From contig CAZUAS010000018.1 of NCBI GenBank assembly GCA_964618515.1, positions 1 to 37,519 on the forward strand: a stretch of DNA of 37,519 bases. The letters run 5' to 3'. Below are positions 15,743 through 24,043 of this stretch, piece after piece. The translations under genes and the position numbers were made by a program. Under the pieces are notes generated by a model. That model saw nothing but the letters and a program-made list of their open reading frames with translations, was not told the origin of the DNA and did no database searches. The DNA is from JAFGNW01 sp964618515 (lineage in GTDB: Bacteria > Zixibacteria > MSB-5A5 > GN15 > FEB-12). Every line of letters starts with the position of its first letter. The stretch's first letter is position 1.

Positions 15743-17757
15743 GATACCTTTGCCTTTTCTTTGTTTATTTGTTTTTTATAAATTCCGGCACGGCCGGGGA
15801 CAAAATCACCTTTGATGATTTATACCGCGTAACAAAAATAAGCGACCCGCAAATTTCTCCCGACGGTAAAATCATTGCCCTGGTGGTTCAAACCACCAAT
15901 GTCGATTCTTTAAAGACCAAAACACGAATCTGGCTGGTTAATTCCAATGGCACCGGCTTAAGGCAACTGACCAAGAGCGACCAAAACGAAACCCAGCCGC
16001 GCTGGTCACCGGATGGAAAAATACTGGCGTTCAAATCACATGATGAAGATACCGACGCCGAACAAATTTGGTTGACAACCCCGGACAAAAATGACCTAAA
16101 AAAAATAAGTTCCGTGGCCACCGGCGTTGTGGATTTCGCCTGGTCGTCGGATAAGGCTCATATCATTTTCACATCCCGCGTTTTTGCCGACTGCCCTAAT
16201 GACAGTTGCAACCTGGCAAAGCTAAGAAAAAGCGAAAACAACCCCATCAAAGCCAGGTTATATGACCACCTGTTGTATCGACATTACAACCGGTGGTATG
16301 ATGGCCGGGTGGAACTTCTTTTTCAGTTAAACGTCCCCTCTGGTAAACACCGGAAGATAATCAAAATTGACAACGATAGAAATAATCTATTATACCATAG
16401 TTTCGCTGTCGAACCCCAAAACGGCCTGATAGGTTTTTCGATGAGTGTCGATACCAATCCCGCGGTATATCTAAATTATGATATTTTCACCCTGCCGAAC
16501 CAGGGCGGCGAACCATATCGGCTGACCTTGAACAGGGGACATGATACCGACCCCGTATTCTCACCCGATGGCCGGATATTGGCCTATCTGCAGATGGCTC
16601 GTGCCGGTTATGAATCGGACCAGCGTGATATCATACTGTACAACCGGGAAAATAATCAGGAGCAAAACATCACCACTACCTTCGACCGGTCTGTCGGGGA
16701 GTATGTCTGGCATCCGGATTCCGGGATAATTTATTTCAGCGCCGTTGAACATGGTTACAATAAAATCTGGCGGGTTGATACCAATAAAAGAGAAATAGAG
16801 CTGGTGCTCGGCGATGCGGTATATACCAATCTCAGAATTGACCCGAACGGTGAATACTTGATAATAACCCGTTCCCTTTCAGACCGGCCTTACGAACTTT
16901 ACCGCTTTAATTTAAAAGATAAAAAGCTGACCTGTTTAACTCATTTTAATGACAAGCTGATTGACCGCCTGGAAATGAAACAGGCTAGGGATTTCTGGTT
17001 TACAGGCTTTAACGGCGACTCCGTCCACGGCTTTTTAACGTTACCGCCCGATTTCAACCCGGCTTTGAAATACCCGCTGGTACTCCTGATACACGGCGGG
17101 CCGCAATGGTGCTGGCTGGGCGATTTCAATTACTACGGCTGGAATACCCAGCTGGTGGCGGCACAGGGATATGTCGTTGCCCAGATTGACCCTCATGGCA
17201 GTCTCGGTTATGGTTTGAAATTCCAGGAATATGTTTCCGGCAACTGGGGTAAGGGGGATTATGAAGACCTCATGCGGGGTATCGACTATCTGCTGGAAAC
17301 CTACCCGTATATTGATTCGGCTCGCCTGGCGGCACTGGGTCGCTCTTACGGTGGTTTCATGGTCAACTGGATATGCGGGCACAGCGACCGTTTCAAATGC
17401 CTGGTTTCGGTCGACGGCACCTTCAATCATCTGAGCGATTACGGCACTACCGAAGAGTTATGGTTTCCGGAATGGGAATTCAATGGTACCCCGTGGTCCA
17501 ACCCGGAAGAATATATTCGTTCCTCGCCGCTGACTTACGCCATAAATTTCAAAACCCCCACCCTGGTCATCCACAGCCAGAATGATTACCGGGTGGATTT
17601 AAGCGAGGGTTTGCAGATGTTCACCGCCCTGCAACGTATGAGCGTACCATCGCAGCTTTTATATTTCCCCGACGAAAGCCACAATATCGCTCAGCTGAAA
17701 AATCTCCGGTATGTCTATCAAAAACAGTTCGAATGGCTCGCACGCTGGCTGAAGTAA
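15739..17757 (+). CDS. Secreted S9-family (prolyl oligopeptidase-like) serine peptidase
   Basis: A 672-residue exported peptidase acting on short peptides, as in the acylaminoacyl-/dipeptidyl-peptidase branch of clan SC. A short signal peptide (about residues 1-20, ending NSGTAG) is followed by a beta-propeller with TolB/WD-like repeats (RWSPDGKILAF, FSPDGRILAYL) to about residue 410, then an alpha/beta hydrolase domain. The catalytic triad is Ser536 (GRSYGG), Asp616 (NDYRVD) and His648 (DESHN). It starts at GTG with SD AAGGACGGA, overlapping the DUF89 stop. With the M24 peptidase nearby it points to peptide use. The stop is only 2 bases from that of the convergent OmpA gene, with no terminator visible. 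Confidence 0.93.
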   Translation: MRYLCLFFVYLFFINSGTAGDKITFDDLYRVTKISDPQISPDGKIIALVVQTTNVDSLKTKTRIWLVNSNGTGLRQLTKSDQNETQPRWSPDGKILAFKSHDEDTDAEQIWLTTPDKNDLKKISSVATGVVDFAWSSDKAHIIFTSRVFADCPNDSCNLAKLRKSENNPIKARLYDHLLYRHYNRWYDGRVELLFQLNVPSGKHRKIIKIDNDRNNLLYHSFAVEPQNGLIGFSMSVDTNPAVYLNYDIFTLPNQGGEPYRLTLNRGHDTDPVFSPDGRILAYLQMARAGYESDQRDIILYNRENNQEQNITTTFDRSVGEYVWHPDSGIIYFSAVEHGYNKIWRVDTNKREIELVLGDAVYTNLRIDPNGEYLIITRSLSDRPYELYRFNLKDKKLTCLTHFNDKLIDRLEMKQARDFWFTGFNGDSVHGFLTLPPDFNPALKYPLVLLIHGGPQWCWLGDFNYYGWNTQLVAAQGYVVAQIDPHGSLGYGLKFQEYVSGNWGKGDYEDLMRGIDYLLETYPYIDSARLAALGRSYGGFMVNWICGHSDRFKCLVSVDGTFNHLSDYGTTEELWFPEWEFNGTPWSNPEEYIRSSPLTYAINFKTPTLVIHSQNDYRVDLSEGLQMFTALQRMSVPSQLLYFPDESHNIAQLKNLRYVYQKQFEWLARWLK

Positions 17758-17759
17758 AT

Positions 17760-19304
17760 CTATTGCATGATGATGATATCGATGCGCCGGTTTTTAGCGC
17801 GACCATCGGCGGTCTTGTTGGAAGCCACCGGCTTCTCCGGGCCGAAACCCATCGAGCGAATATCATCGGACGATATAAGAAGAGTTTGCCGCAAATATTT
17901 CATGACTTCATAAGCCCGTTTATCCGAAAGCTGAAGGTTGGCTGAAGGTTCGCCCATATCGTCGGTGTGACCTTCCACGACCAGCTTCGACCCGGGGAAC
18001 ATCTTGATTATCTCCACTACCTTCTCAAGCAATGGAATGTGTTCATCCTTAATGTCGCTTTTGCTTACATCAAAGGAAAGACCGCTCAGGCGAAGAACGA
18101 TATCGTTAGCGGCATTATAAAGAATTTCACCCTCGGAGGGGTTGAGCAGCTGTTTGGCTTTCTTGAACTTCTCTTCTTTTTCCTGGCGTTTATCAAGTTC
18201 GGCGGCAACTTCCTCATGAGTTTTTTCGAGCTCTTCGAGTTTTTTCTTCTCCGTCATGATGTCTTCAGCCAGAGTCCGTTTTTCCACATAAAGACCGGCC
18301 ACCAGGCTATCAAGATACTCGGCCAGCTTAACCGGCTCATCCTCGATTTGCCCCGGCGCAATACGGGCAATAGTTGCCTTGTTCCTGGCGGCTACCTTTT
18401 CTAAGGTATTGCTTAATTCCCGGTTAACTTTCTTCTGGACTTCGATCAGACTGATAAGGGTATCAGCGGCTTCGAGGGGACCTTTATCAAAGGGCAGGTA
18501 CTCTTTGTCAAACGAGCCGGCCACCCGGTTCATCTGAATTTCATAAACCAGCATCAGTTTTTCCCAGGCCTGGTCGTTGCGATTAAGAGAGCGCACCGCC
18601 TGGGCAATATTGGAGGCATGGCGGGCTTCATATTCGGCCAGTTGCGCTTCCTTAACGGACGCCTGTCGTTCATAACGGTTGTCTGTAAGGATAGCGTCCG
18701 CCTTGGCGCGCGCGGTGCGAGCCTTATCGAGGGTTGAAAGAGCAAATTTATCGGCTCCATCGCTGATGGCTTTAGCAATCAGTTTGTCGGCCGTGCCGAG
18801 AATATCCACGCGGACGGCTTCCATTTCCGCTTCGGCAAAAAGAGGCGCTACTTTCTCCGCCTGCTGCAAACCGCCTTTTACATTACCCGCCTCAACACAC
18901 TGGGTAGCTTTTATGAACATCAACTCGGCTCTTTGATAAATATCCGGTACCAGCGTCGGTGCTTTGGCCGCCCTGGCTTTATCGCGGGGGGGTAAATAAT
19001 CTTTCAAGGTTAACTTGCAGACTTCGGTAGCCTTGAGAGCATTCTCCGCAAACTCCCGCGCTTCGGATACGTAACTGTCAATCGACTTCTGGTTTTTCCC
19101 CACGCCGACAGCCTCTCGGGACTGCTCGAATCTCTTTTCCGCTACGGCAAAAGCCTTCGGTGCAAAAACATCAGCCTCGACCACCCTGGCGGAATCCATT
19201 ATCCGGGTCAATTCCTCAAACGAAGCATTATCCTGCGAACGAACCGGAACAAGAAAAACCATCAAGACAAATAATCCTGTTAAAAGTGCATACCTGGTTT
19301 TCAA
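17760..19304 (-). CDS. OmpA-family outer-membrane/periplasmic protein with long helical N-terminal region
   Basis: A 514-residue exported protein. The signal peptide (about residues 1-23) ends near VPVRSQ. Residues about 30-390 are Ala/Lys/Glu-rich helical and coiled-coil sequence without a beta-barrel. The C-terminal 120 residues are an OmpA peptidoglycan-binding domain (LVVEGHTDDMGEPSANLQLS, then FGPEKPVASNKTADGRAKNR with the Arg that contacts diaminopimelate). The likely role is to tether the envelope to the cell wall. Translation starts at a TTG (19304) with a strong AAGGAGGG upstream, and the sequence right after it is a good signal peptide. A promoter is proposed at 19383-19411. Confidence 0.92.
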   Translation of the reverse strand: MKTRYALLTGLFVLMVFLVPVRSQDNASFEELTRIMDSARVVEADVFAPKAFAVAEKRFEQSREAVGVGKNQKSIDSYVSEAREFAENALKATEVCKLTLKDYLPPRDKARAAKAPTLVPDIYQRAELMFIKATQCVEAGNVKGGLQQAEKVAPLFAEAEMEAVRVDILGTADKLIAKAISDGADKFALSTLDKARTARAKADAILTDNRYERQASVKEAQLAEYEARHASNIAQAVRSLNRNDQAWEKLMLVYEIQMNRVAGSFDKEYLPFDKGPLEAADTLISLIEVQKKVNRELSNTLEKVAARNKATIARIAPGQIEDEPVKLAEYLDSLVAGLYVEKRTLAEDIMTEKKKLEELEKTHEEVAAELDKRQEKEEKFKKAKQLLNPSEGEILYNAANDIVLRLSGLSFDVSKSDIKDEHIPLLEKVVEIIKMFPGSKLVVEGHTDDMGEPSANLQLSDKRAYEVMKYLRQTLLISSDDIRSMGFGPEKPVASNKTADGRAKNRRIDIIIMQ

Positions 19305-19382
19305 AATTTACCCTCCTTCAAATATTTTTTATAGTGTCATTATAAAAAATGAGCTATGTGATATATTGTGACTACAGATATA

Positions 19383-19411
19383 ATTTAAATATCAGGCTTC
19401 AGGCCTGTCAA
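19383..19411 (-). promoter_or_regulatory. Candidate ompA-family promoter with hairpin in the spacer
   Basis: Minus-strand TTGACA (19411-19406, perfect), 17 bases, TTAAAT (19388-19383, 4/6). The spacer includes most of the hairpin CAGGC-CTGAA-GCCTG (19407-19393). The expected leader is about 70 bases. Two direct TGTGA copies, 10 bases apart on the plus strand, lie just downstream at 19357-19371. Confidence 0.45.
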
Positions 19412-19421
19412 TTTATTAAAT

Positions 19422-20252
19422 TCAGAACAAAATCTCGTTTTTAAGCGATGAATAAGCTAAAAACAGGGTAACCGTTCTTTGTTCGCCAATTCCGGAAAAA
19501 GATAACACATGCAAAAGCGCGTACGTATTATCGGCTGTCCTGACCAGAATCCAGTCGTCTTTTTTTATGCTGACCCGGTCATCGGCAGGTTCGTCTTTGC
19601 TGCGATTGACTTGATTACGGATATACTCAAAATCACCTTTCAGCGGCAGAATCCGGAACCGGTTGTTTCGCAGAAAGCCGTTAAGGCGATCGGGTGAAGC
19701 CAGATAATCTGCCCCGTCCCTGGTGTAATAATAGATGTCGTTATCAGCGGCATCGGCTCGAACGGATTTATCACCGGCAAAGGAATAACCGTCGTTGTCG
19801 GAACGATAACGGAATGCCAGTTCAAATTCGCTGCGGGCACCCAGAACAGCGATTGCTTCGTTGGTGGGCTTTGAAAGGGTACGGTCGGTATTGACCACCC
19901 GTACCGAAATATAATACTTGACGCCTTCTTCAAGATGTTCTGCCTTATAATACGTAACCCCATCATCGGGATTGGTATCACCAGGGAAATTCACCGGGTT
20001 AAAAGGTTTAATATCTTCCGGCAGAAAGGGACCGGTGTATTTCGCCGCCAGCGGCTCGGTACTGATATAAATATTATAACCGCCTTTCAAGCCGGAACCG
20101 TGGGTTTTCCAGGCCAGGGTCATGGATTCCCGGTCAACTTCGACTTTCAAATCATACGGATAAATTTCCGCGGGCACTTTAACCAGTTCTTTCTTCGGGG
20201 CACAGGAAAATAACATACCGGCGGTTATAAGCAACAGACAACTTTTTTTCAT
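19422..20252 (-). CDS. Putative lipoprotein with fibronectin type III-like domain
   Basis: A 276-residue lipoprotein. The signal peptide ends in the lipobox LFSC, so Cys17 would be lipidated. Residues about 30-135 resemble an FN3 domain (VEVDRESMTLAWKTHGSG, then GVKYYISVRVVNTDRTLSKP). The C-terminal half is an unassigned beta-rich region (DWILVRTADNTYALLHVLSF). The ATG overlaps the stop of the M24 peptidase gene by four bases, so the two are co-translated. A binding or structural role at the envelope is inferred; no enzyme motif is visible. Confidence 0.8.
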   Translation of the reverse strand: MKKSCLLLITAGMLFSCAPKKELVKVPAEIYPYDLKVEVDRESMTLAWKTHGSGLKGGYNIYISTEPLAAKYTGPFLPEDIKPFNPVNFPGDTNPDDGVTYYKAEHLEEGVKYYISVRVVNTDRTLSKPTNEAIAVLGARSEFELAFRYRSDNDGYSFAGDKSVRADAADNDIYYYTRDGADYLASPDRLNGFLRNNRFRILPLKGDFEYIRNQVNRSKDEPADDRVSIKKDDWILVRTADNTYALLHVLSFSGIGEQRTVTLFLAYSSLKNEILF

Positions 20253-21418
20253 TTGACCGGCAACTCCAGTTGACGTTTACACAAAAAACGGGCACCCTCA
20301 GCAGTGATACAGACATCTTCTTCCAGACCAACACACCCGATACCGGGCAAATTAATTTCCAGCTCGAGGGTAAACACGTTACTTGCTTCGAGCAGTATGG
20401 TCGGGGTAATACCGTAACGTTCCCAGAGCGGTCCGATGATGGCACCGCCGTCATGAACATCTCGTCCCAGTTGATGTCCGAGGGCATGTTCATAAACCGG
20501 GTAACCATTTTCATCGAGCATATTACGGGCAAGGGCGTCAATTTCAAAACCTTTTACCCCCGGACGGCAATTTCGAGCCGCTGTCCCGATTATTTTTTTC
20601 ACCAGTAGAAAAGCCTCGGTCAGTTCTCCGGGAACGGTTTTTTCACCTCTGCGCCTGAAGTAAACCAGACGCTGAATATCGGAACAGTACCCGTCCAGGC
20701 GAGCACCGAAATCGATATGCAGAAGGTCGCCTCGCTCTAGCCTGGCATGAGTCGGAAGACCGTGACCGGGGCGGGTTTTATCCCCGGCGTTTACTATTGT
20801 CGGAAAAGCGACCTCGCCACCCTGGCGCCTGATATGGCCGTCGATAATACGGGCAATTTCAATCTCCGACATCCCCGGTTGTATTTCCTCCAGCGACTTA
20901 TTCCAGGCGTTGACCGCTATTCGGGCGGCGTCTTTTATCAGTTTTATTTCCGTTCTGTTTTTGCGACTTCGCAACCGGGTGCAGAAATCCTCCGCCGGGC
21001 AAAGACGATCCCCGTACGGCGTTCCTTTGAGATACTCTTTTAAAAGTAAATACAACCCGTGTGAAAGACCATCAGCGGCAGGATTGACAGGGCTGTAATT
21101 GACGGCAAGGTTACGAGGCCTCAGTCGTTTGATTAATTTTTTAAAATCTTCGCTCACCCCGCCGGTATAAGATAACACTTCCGTAAAATGCCCGGAGCGT
21201 TTAAAATCCTCTGCGTCCAGGTTACCGACCAGGGCGATGGCGTCACCTTTCGAGGTAAAGACAAAAAAGGACTGCCAGACAACCTCATGACCCACCACCA
21301 GCGTCATCATTGGGTCCGTATGCATCATGGTTTCCCGGACAAAAATAAGCCACAGGTCCAGGTCCATCTCTTTGAGCAGCTGTCCCGCTTGAATAATTTT
21401 TTCTTTTATCAAATCCAT
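20249..21418 (-). CDS. M24-family X-Pro aminopeptidase/dipeptidase
   Basis: A 389-residue metallopeptidase of the pita-bread fold, likely cleaving Xaa-Pro bonds of peptides in the cytosol. The N-terminal creatinase-like domain is at about residues 1-150. The dinuclear metal ligands are all readable: Asp236 and Asp247 (HIDFGARLDGYCSDIQR), His315 (GHQLGRDVHD), Glu352 (FTLELE) and Glu367 (GLEED). The usual TLEPG is TLELE here, a common variant. There is no signal peptide. It precedes the FN3-like lipoprotein gene with an ATGA overlap. Proline-specific cleavage would complement the exported S9 peptidase in peptide use. Confidence 0.93.
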   Translation of the reverse strand: MDLIKEKIIQAGQLLKEMDLDLWLIFVRETMMHTDPMMTLVVGHEVVWQSFFVFTSKGDAIALVGNLDAEDFKRSGHFTEVLSYTGGVSEDFKKLIKRLRPRNLAVNYSPVNPAADGLSHGLYLLLKEYLKGTPYGDRLCPAEDFCTRLRSRKNRTEIKLIKDAARIAVNAWNKSLEEIQPGMSEIEIARIIDGHIRRQGGEVAFPTIVNAGDKTRPGHGLPTHARLERGDLLHIDFGARLDGYCSDIQRLVYFRRRGEKTVPGELTEAFLLVKKIIGTAARNCRPGVKGFEIDALARNMLDENGYPVYEHALGHQLGRDVHDGGAIIGPLWERYGITPTILLEASNVFTLELEINLPGIGCVGLEEDVCITAEGARFLCKRQLELPVK

Positions 21419-21614
21419 AAAATAAATAATAATTCAAACCGGGAGATTAAACAACAATTATATACGGTAACATAAAGGTCAAATTACTTCTATGGTACAT
21501 CATATTAACTCCGGTTGTATAAGATTTGAACAGCTCCGGCTTTTATAAAACAATCATATAAAAAACTCAGGTTAGTGACGTAATCTGTCGATAATAAAAT
21601 TTAGCTATTCATAC

Positions 21615-21644
21615 TTGGGAAATATCATCATCAATTAACATAAT
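21615..21644 (+). promoter_or_regulatory. Candidate promoter for the DUF5684 gene
   Basis: TTGGGA (21615-21620, 4/6), an 18-base spacer and CATAAT (21639-21644, 5/6) lie just before the SD GGAGGG (21656-21661). Nothing else is convincing in the 247-base divergent gap, apart from two CTCCGG copies 25 bases apart (21509 and 21534). Confidence 0.3.
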
Positions 21645-21665
21645 AACCTTACCTTGGAGGGAATC

Positions 21666-22088
21666 ATGTACGAATCCAATTACGGCAGTGGCTATGGAAC
21701 AATGTTCTATTTGATTTTCCTGGGTGTATATTTTTATTATACATTCGCCCAGTACAAAATCGCCCTTAAAACGGGTCACCACAGTTCCTGGTGGGCTTTT
21801 ATTCCAATCCTTAATCTGTTTCAGCTGGTTCAGCTGGCCGGCAAACAGTGGTGGTGGTTTCTTTTATTCTTTGTACCCGTGGTAAATATCATCTGTCTGG
21901 CGATAGTCTGGATGGAGACAGCCAAAAACTGCGGTCACCCGCCTGTCTGGGGCTTTTTGACCATCTTTCCGTTTTTAAACCTGATAACCATCGGGATTAT
22001 GGCTTTTACCCGGGGTCAGTACCAAAAAACCGTCCCCCAGCCCAAATATGAAAAACCGGCACCGCTTCAACCGGAAAGAGTCTCCTGA
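21666..22088 (+). CDS. DUF5684-type small membrane protein
   Basis: A 140-residue integral membrane protein with about four hydrophobic segments rich in Trp, Phe and Tyr. The motif HHSSWWAFIPILNLFQLVQL followed by WWWFLLFFVPVVNIICL is the DUF5684 pattern (two Trp/Pro/Asn-containing half repeats). Function is unknown. A Pro/Lys-rich tail follows the last helix. I chose ATG 21666, which is preceded by GGAGGG; an in-frame TTG at 21654 overlaps the SD and is unlikely. Confidence 0.78.
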   Translation: MYESNYGSGYGTMFYLIFLGVYFYYTFAQYKIALKTGHHSSWWAFIPILNLFQLVQLAGKQWWWFLLFFVPVVNIICLAIVWMETAKNCGHPPVWGFLTIFPFLNLITIGIMAFTRGQYQKTVPQPKYEKPAPLQPERVS

Positions 22089-22112
22089 TTATTTTAATGG
22101 TTTATCTTAATA

Positions 22113-22145
22113 AAAAAAGGCGAATTGTGACAATTCGCCTTTTTT
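22113..22145 (+). terminator. Bidirectional terminator between DUF5684 and citrate-lyase-like genes
   Basis: A perfect 15-base stem, with core AGGCGAATTG and CAATTCGCCT, a 3-base loop (TGA), an A run at the left and a T run at the right. It sits between convergent genes and can end transcripts from both sides. Confidence 0.92.
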
Positions 22146-22161
22146 AATGACATTACTTTTC

Positions 22162-22935
22162 TTATTTCATATCCCGTTCCGGCGGACCATCATATTCATA
22201 CGGCAACGGACCCAGTTTGCGCATGGGTTTCTCCCGGATCATTTCTTCATAAGCATGGGCCAGTAAACCGGGCATTCGTGAAATAATGAAAAAACCTTTG
22301 CCCAGTCGCCAGTCAAAACCCATATCGGAAATCACGGCGGCGATGGCGCCGTCGACATTTATCGGCAGGGATTTCCCGGTTTTTTCTGTCAGGGCGGTTT
22401 CAATCGCCCGGCAGAGTTCGATATGGCGCCCGCTGAAACCGTGTCGGGCGGCGATTTCGAATAGTTTACCGGTACGGGGATCAACTTTATGCAGGCGGTG
22501 TCCGAATCCCGGCATGCGTATTTTAGTCTGTCCAAGCCAATCAACCAGGTCGGAGGCAATCTCCTTCATACTACGACCCTCGCCTTTGGCTATCCATTGC
22601 TGCATAATTTTCGCCGACTGCTCTATAGCCCCGCCATGGGCATCACCGATTACCAGAACTCCGCCCGCAAGAGCGGCGTTCAACGAATTGCCGCCGGACA
22701 TCACGGTCCGGGTACCCAGTACCGACGGCGGCGAAGCTCCATGGTCAATCGACGAAACCAAAATGGCATTCATCAGGGCGGCTTCTGCCTTCGTCGGCAG
22801 TTCGCCTTTTAATATCAAATAAACAGCCTCGGCATAAGATAGTTTTTCCATGATGTCGGCAATGTCATAACCGCGTACTTTAATTTTCCCCGGACCGATT
22901 TCCGTTATCGATGTTTTCCAGATATCTTCAGTCAT
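22162..22935 (-). CDS. Short citrate synthase-family protein, citryl-CoA lyase-like
   Basis: A 257-residue member of the citrate synthase superfamily, much shorter than true citrate synthases (about 380-430 residues). Its shape matches stand-alone citryl-CoA lyases and the C-terminal domain of ATP-citrate lyase, which split citryl-CoA to acetyl-CoA and oxaloacetate. The catalytic set is intact: His100 (GDAHGGA), His146 (GFGHRLH) and Asp195 (PINVDGA), plus His65 in DHGASPPS. The reading frame stays open far upstream into the next gene, but ATG 22935 has GAGG at a proper distance and begins exactly where family homology begins. No citryl-CoA synthetase is nearby. Direction and substrate are therefore open; citrate synthesis or other acyl-CoA condensation is possible. 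Confidence 0.85.
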   Translation of the reverse strand: MTEDIWKTSITEIGPGKIKVRGYDIADIMEKLSYAEAVYLILKGELPTKAEAALMNAILVSSIDHGASPPSVLGTRTVMSGGNSLNAALAGGVLVIGDAHGGAIEQSAKIMQQWIAKGEGRSMKEIASDLVDWLGQTKIRMPGFGHRLHKVDPRTGKLFEIAARHGFSGRHIELCRAIETALTEKTGKSLPINVDGAIAAVISDMGFDWRLGKGFFIISRMPGLLAHAYEEMIREKPMRKLGPLPYEYDGPPERDMK

Positions 22936-22981
22936 AATTACCTCATAATTGGTTATGTCAGGAGAACAATTCTTTTTATTA

Positions 22982-23803
22982 TTATTGCCCCGCAGTATCG
23001 GGTGGCACACTCTGCATTGCAAAGGCAAGCCATCTTTTTTCCAGTGAATCCACCGGCAAATGAAATAATTCCTCGACCATCCTGTCAAACGGCAAACGGG
23101 ATCGGTACATTTCCATGAGCATGCTTATCCCGTGATTGGCCAGTACATAGGCAACGAACGAGGCCGCTTCCGCCGACTGATAACGTTCCTTATCACTGTT
23201 GATGGCGGTGTCCGCCGCCAGTTGACCCAACGGCATAAATTGCCCCTGGTCTATATAATATTGGGTGGATTTATGGTAATCCTGCCCCGAAAAATCAAAA
23301 AGTGCAATTAAACCATGTTTGAGGAATTGATATTTCGGTTCTTCCGGCAACCATCGCGGGAGAAGGTGCTGCATGAGCGTCGGCCCCAGAAAACTGGGTA
23401 ACCAGAAATAAATGACGCTATCTTGAGCAAAGGGATAATCCCGACCGGTCATCTCTCTTCCCTGGCCGTACCCGGTGTAATAGACCACTACCAGGGTATC
23501 GGTGTAAGGCGGCATCTTCAAGGTTCTGGTGACTATGTCGATTGATTTAAGGTACATCCGCGCCACCTCCCCGAATTTATCCTGTTGCAGATGATTCGGC
23601 TGGTGAAAAATTTTTATATTTTCATAGGTGAAAAAATCCCAACCCTGATAACGAGGGTCATTGGTCAACAGAAATTTATTTTCGGTCTTTTGAGTACATC
23701 CAAGACCAATTACCATCAATATGATAACAACAAGCAGACAGTCGGATGCCCTCGACCTTATAAGCCATGTCAAAGGTTCTGTTTTAAGCGATTTGGAATC
23801 CAT
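22982..23803 (-). CDS. Putative lipoprotein, degenerate peptidase-like
   Basis: A 273-residue protein with a basic N-terminus, a hydrophobic helix and a lipobox-like IGLGC (about residues 32-36). The layout recalls MA-clan (gluzincin) peptidase-like lipoproteins: a YENIKIFHQP start, then RWLPEEPKYQFLKHGLIALF, then a helical region ending with VEELFHLPVDSLEKRWLAF, which matches the usual C-terminal end of such proteins. The zinc-binding HExxH is missing, so catalysis is unlikely. It reads towards the citrate-lyase-like gene with 46 bases between them and may be co-transcribed. Function is unknown; the family assignment is only an impression. Confidence 0.68.
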   Translation of the reverse strand: MDSKSLKTEPLTWLIRSRASDCLLVVIILMVIGLGCTQKTENKFLLTNDPRYQGWDFFTYENIKIFHQPNHLQQDKFGEVARMYLKSIDIVTRTLKMPPYTDTLVVVYYTGYGQGREMTGRDYPFAQDSVIYFWLPSFLGPTLMQHLLPRWLPEEPKYQFLKHGLIALFDFSGQDYHKSTQYYIDQGQFMPLGQLAADTAINSDKERYQSAEAASFVAYVLANHGISMLMEMYRSRLPFDRMVEELFHLPVDSLEKRWLAFAMQSVPPDTAGQ

Positions 23804-23908
23804 TGGATATTTCTCTTTTTACAGTTAAGTCAGTATCGTAAAAGAATATAATTTGCATGACGAACTCTGTCAACGACCTTTATTTCGTTCTTTTTTTCAC
23901 AATTAGGC

Positions 23909-23937
23909 TTGACTTCAAAGGATTATTGTGCGATATT
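23909..23937 (+). promoter_or_regulatory. Candidate promoter of the VOR-Nuo operon
   Basis: TTGACT (23909-23914, 5/6), 17 bases, GATATT (23932-23937, 4/6). It would give a leader of about 100 bases that includes the hairpin at 23970-23989 and the palindrome at 24003-24027. Confidence 0.4.
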
Positions 23938-23969
23938 TTAGAGCGAAAAAAATAGGATTAAAAAGGTTT

Positions 23970-23989
23970 TTATTTGCTTTCGCAAATAA
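23970..23989 (+). repeat. Hairpin in the VOR-Nuo operon leader
   Basis: TTATTTGC-TTTC-GCAAATAA, perfect 8-base arms with a 4-base loop. Outside it, AGGATTA (23954-23960) pairs with TAATCCT (23987-23993), so an alternative longer fold exists. No T run follows, so it is not a simple terminator. Confidence 0.5.
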
Positions 23990-24002
23990 TCCTCTTATTA
24001 TA

Positions 24003-24027
24003 TAACTAATTATAATATAATTAGTTA
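24003..24027 (+). promoter_or_regulatory. 25-base palindrome, candidate operator
   Basis: TAACTAATTATA and its exact reverse complement flank a single central base. Two overlapping TATAAT sequences (24011-24016, 24016-24021) lie inside. It ends 16 bases before the first ATG of the operon. A dimeric repressor site over a -10 element would look like this, although low GC content raises the chance of coincidence. Confidence 0.42.
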
Positions 24028-24043
24028 AGTTCTTCTTTAACTT

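Noticed and set aside
22936..23088. N-terminal extension of the citrate-lyase-like gene
   Set aside because: The frame is open for 51 more codons, but this part overlaps the upstream lipoprotein gene, shows no family similarity, and ATG 22935 has its own GAGG ribosome site.
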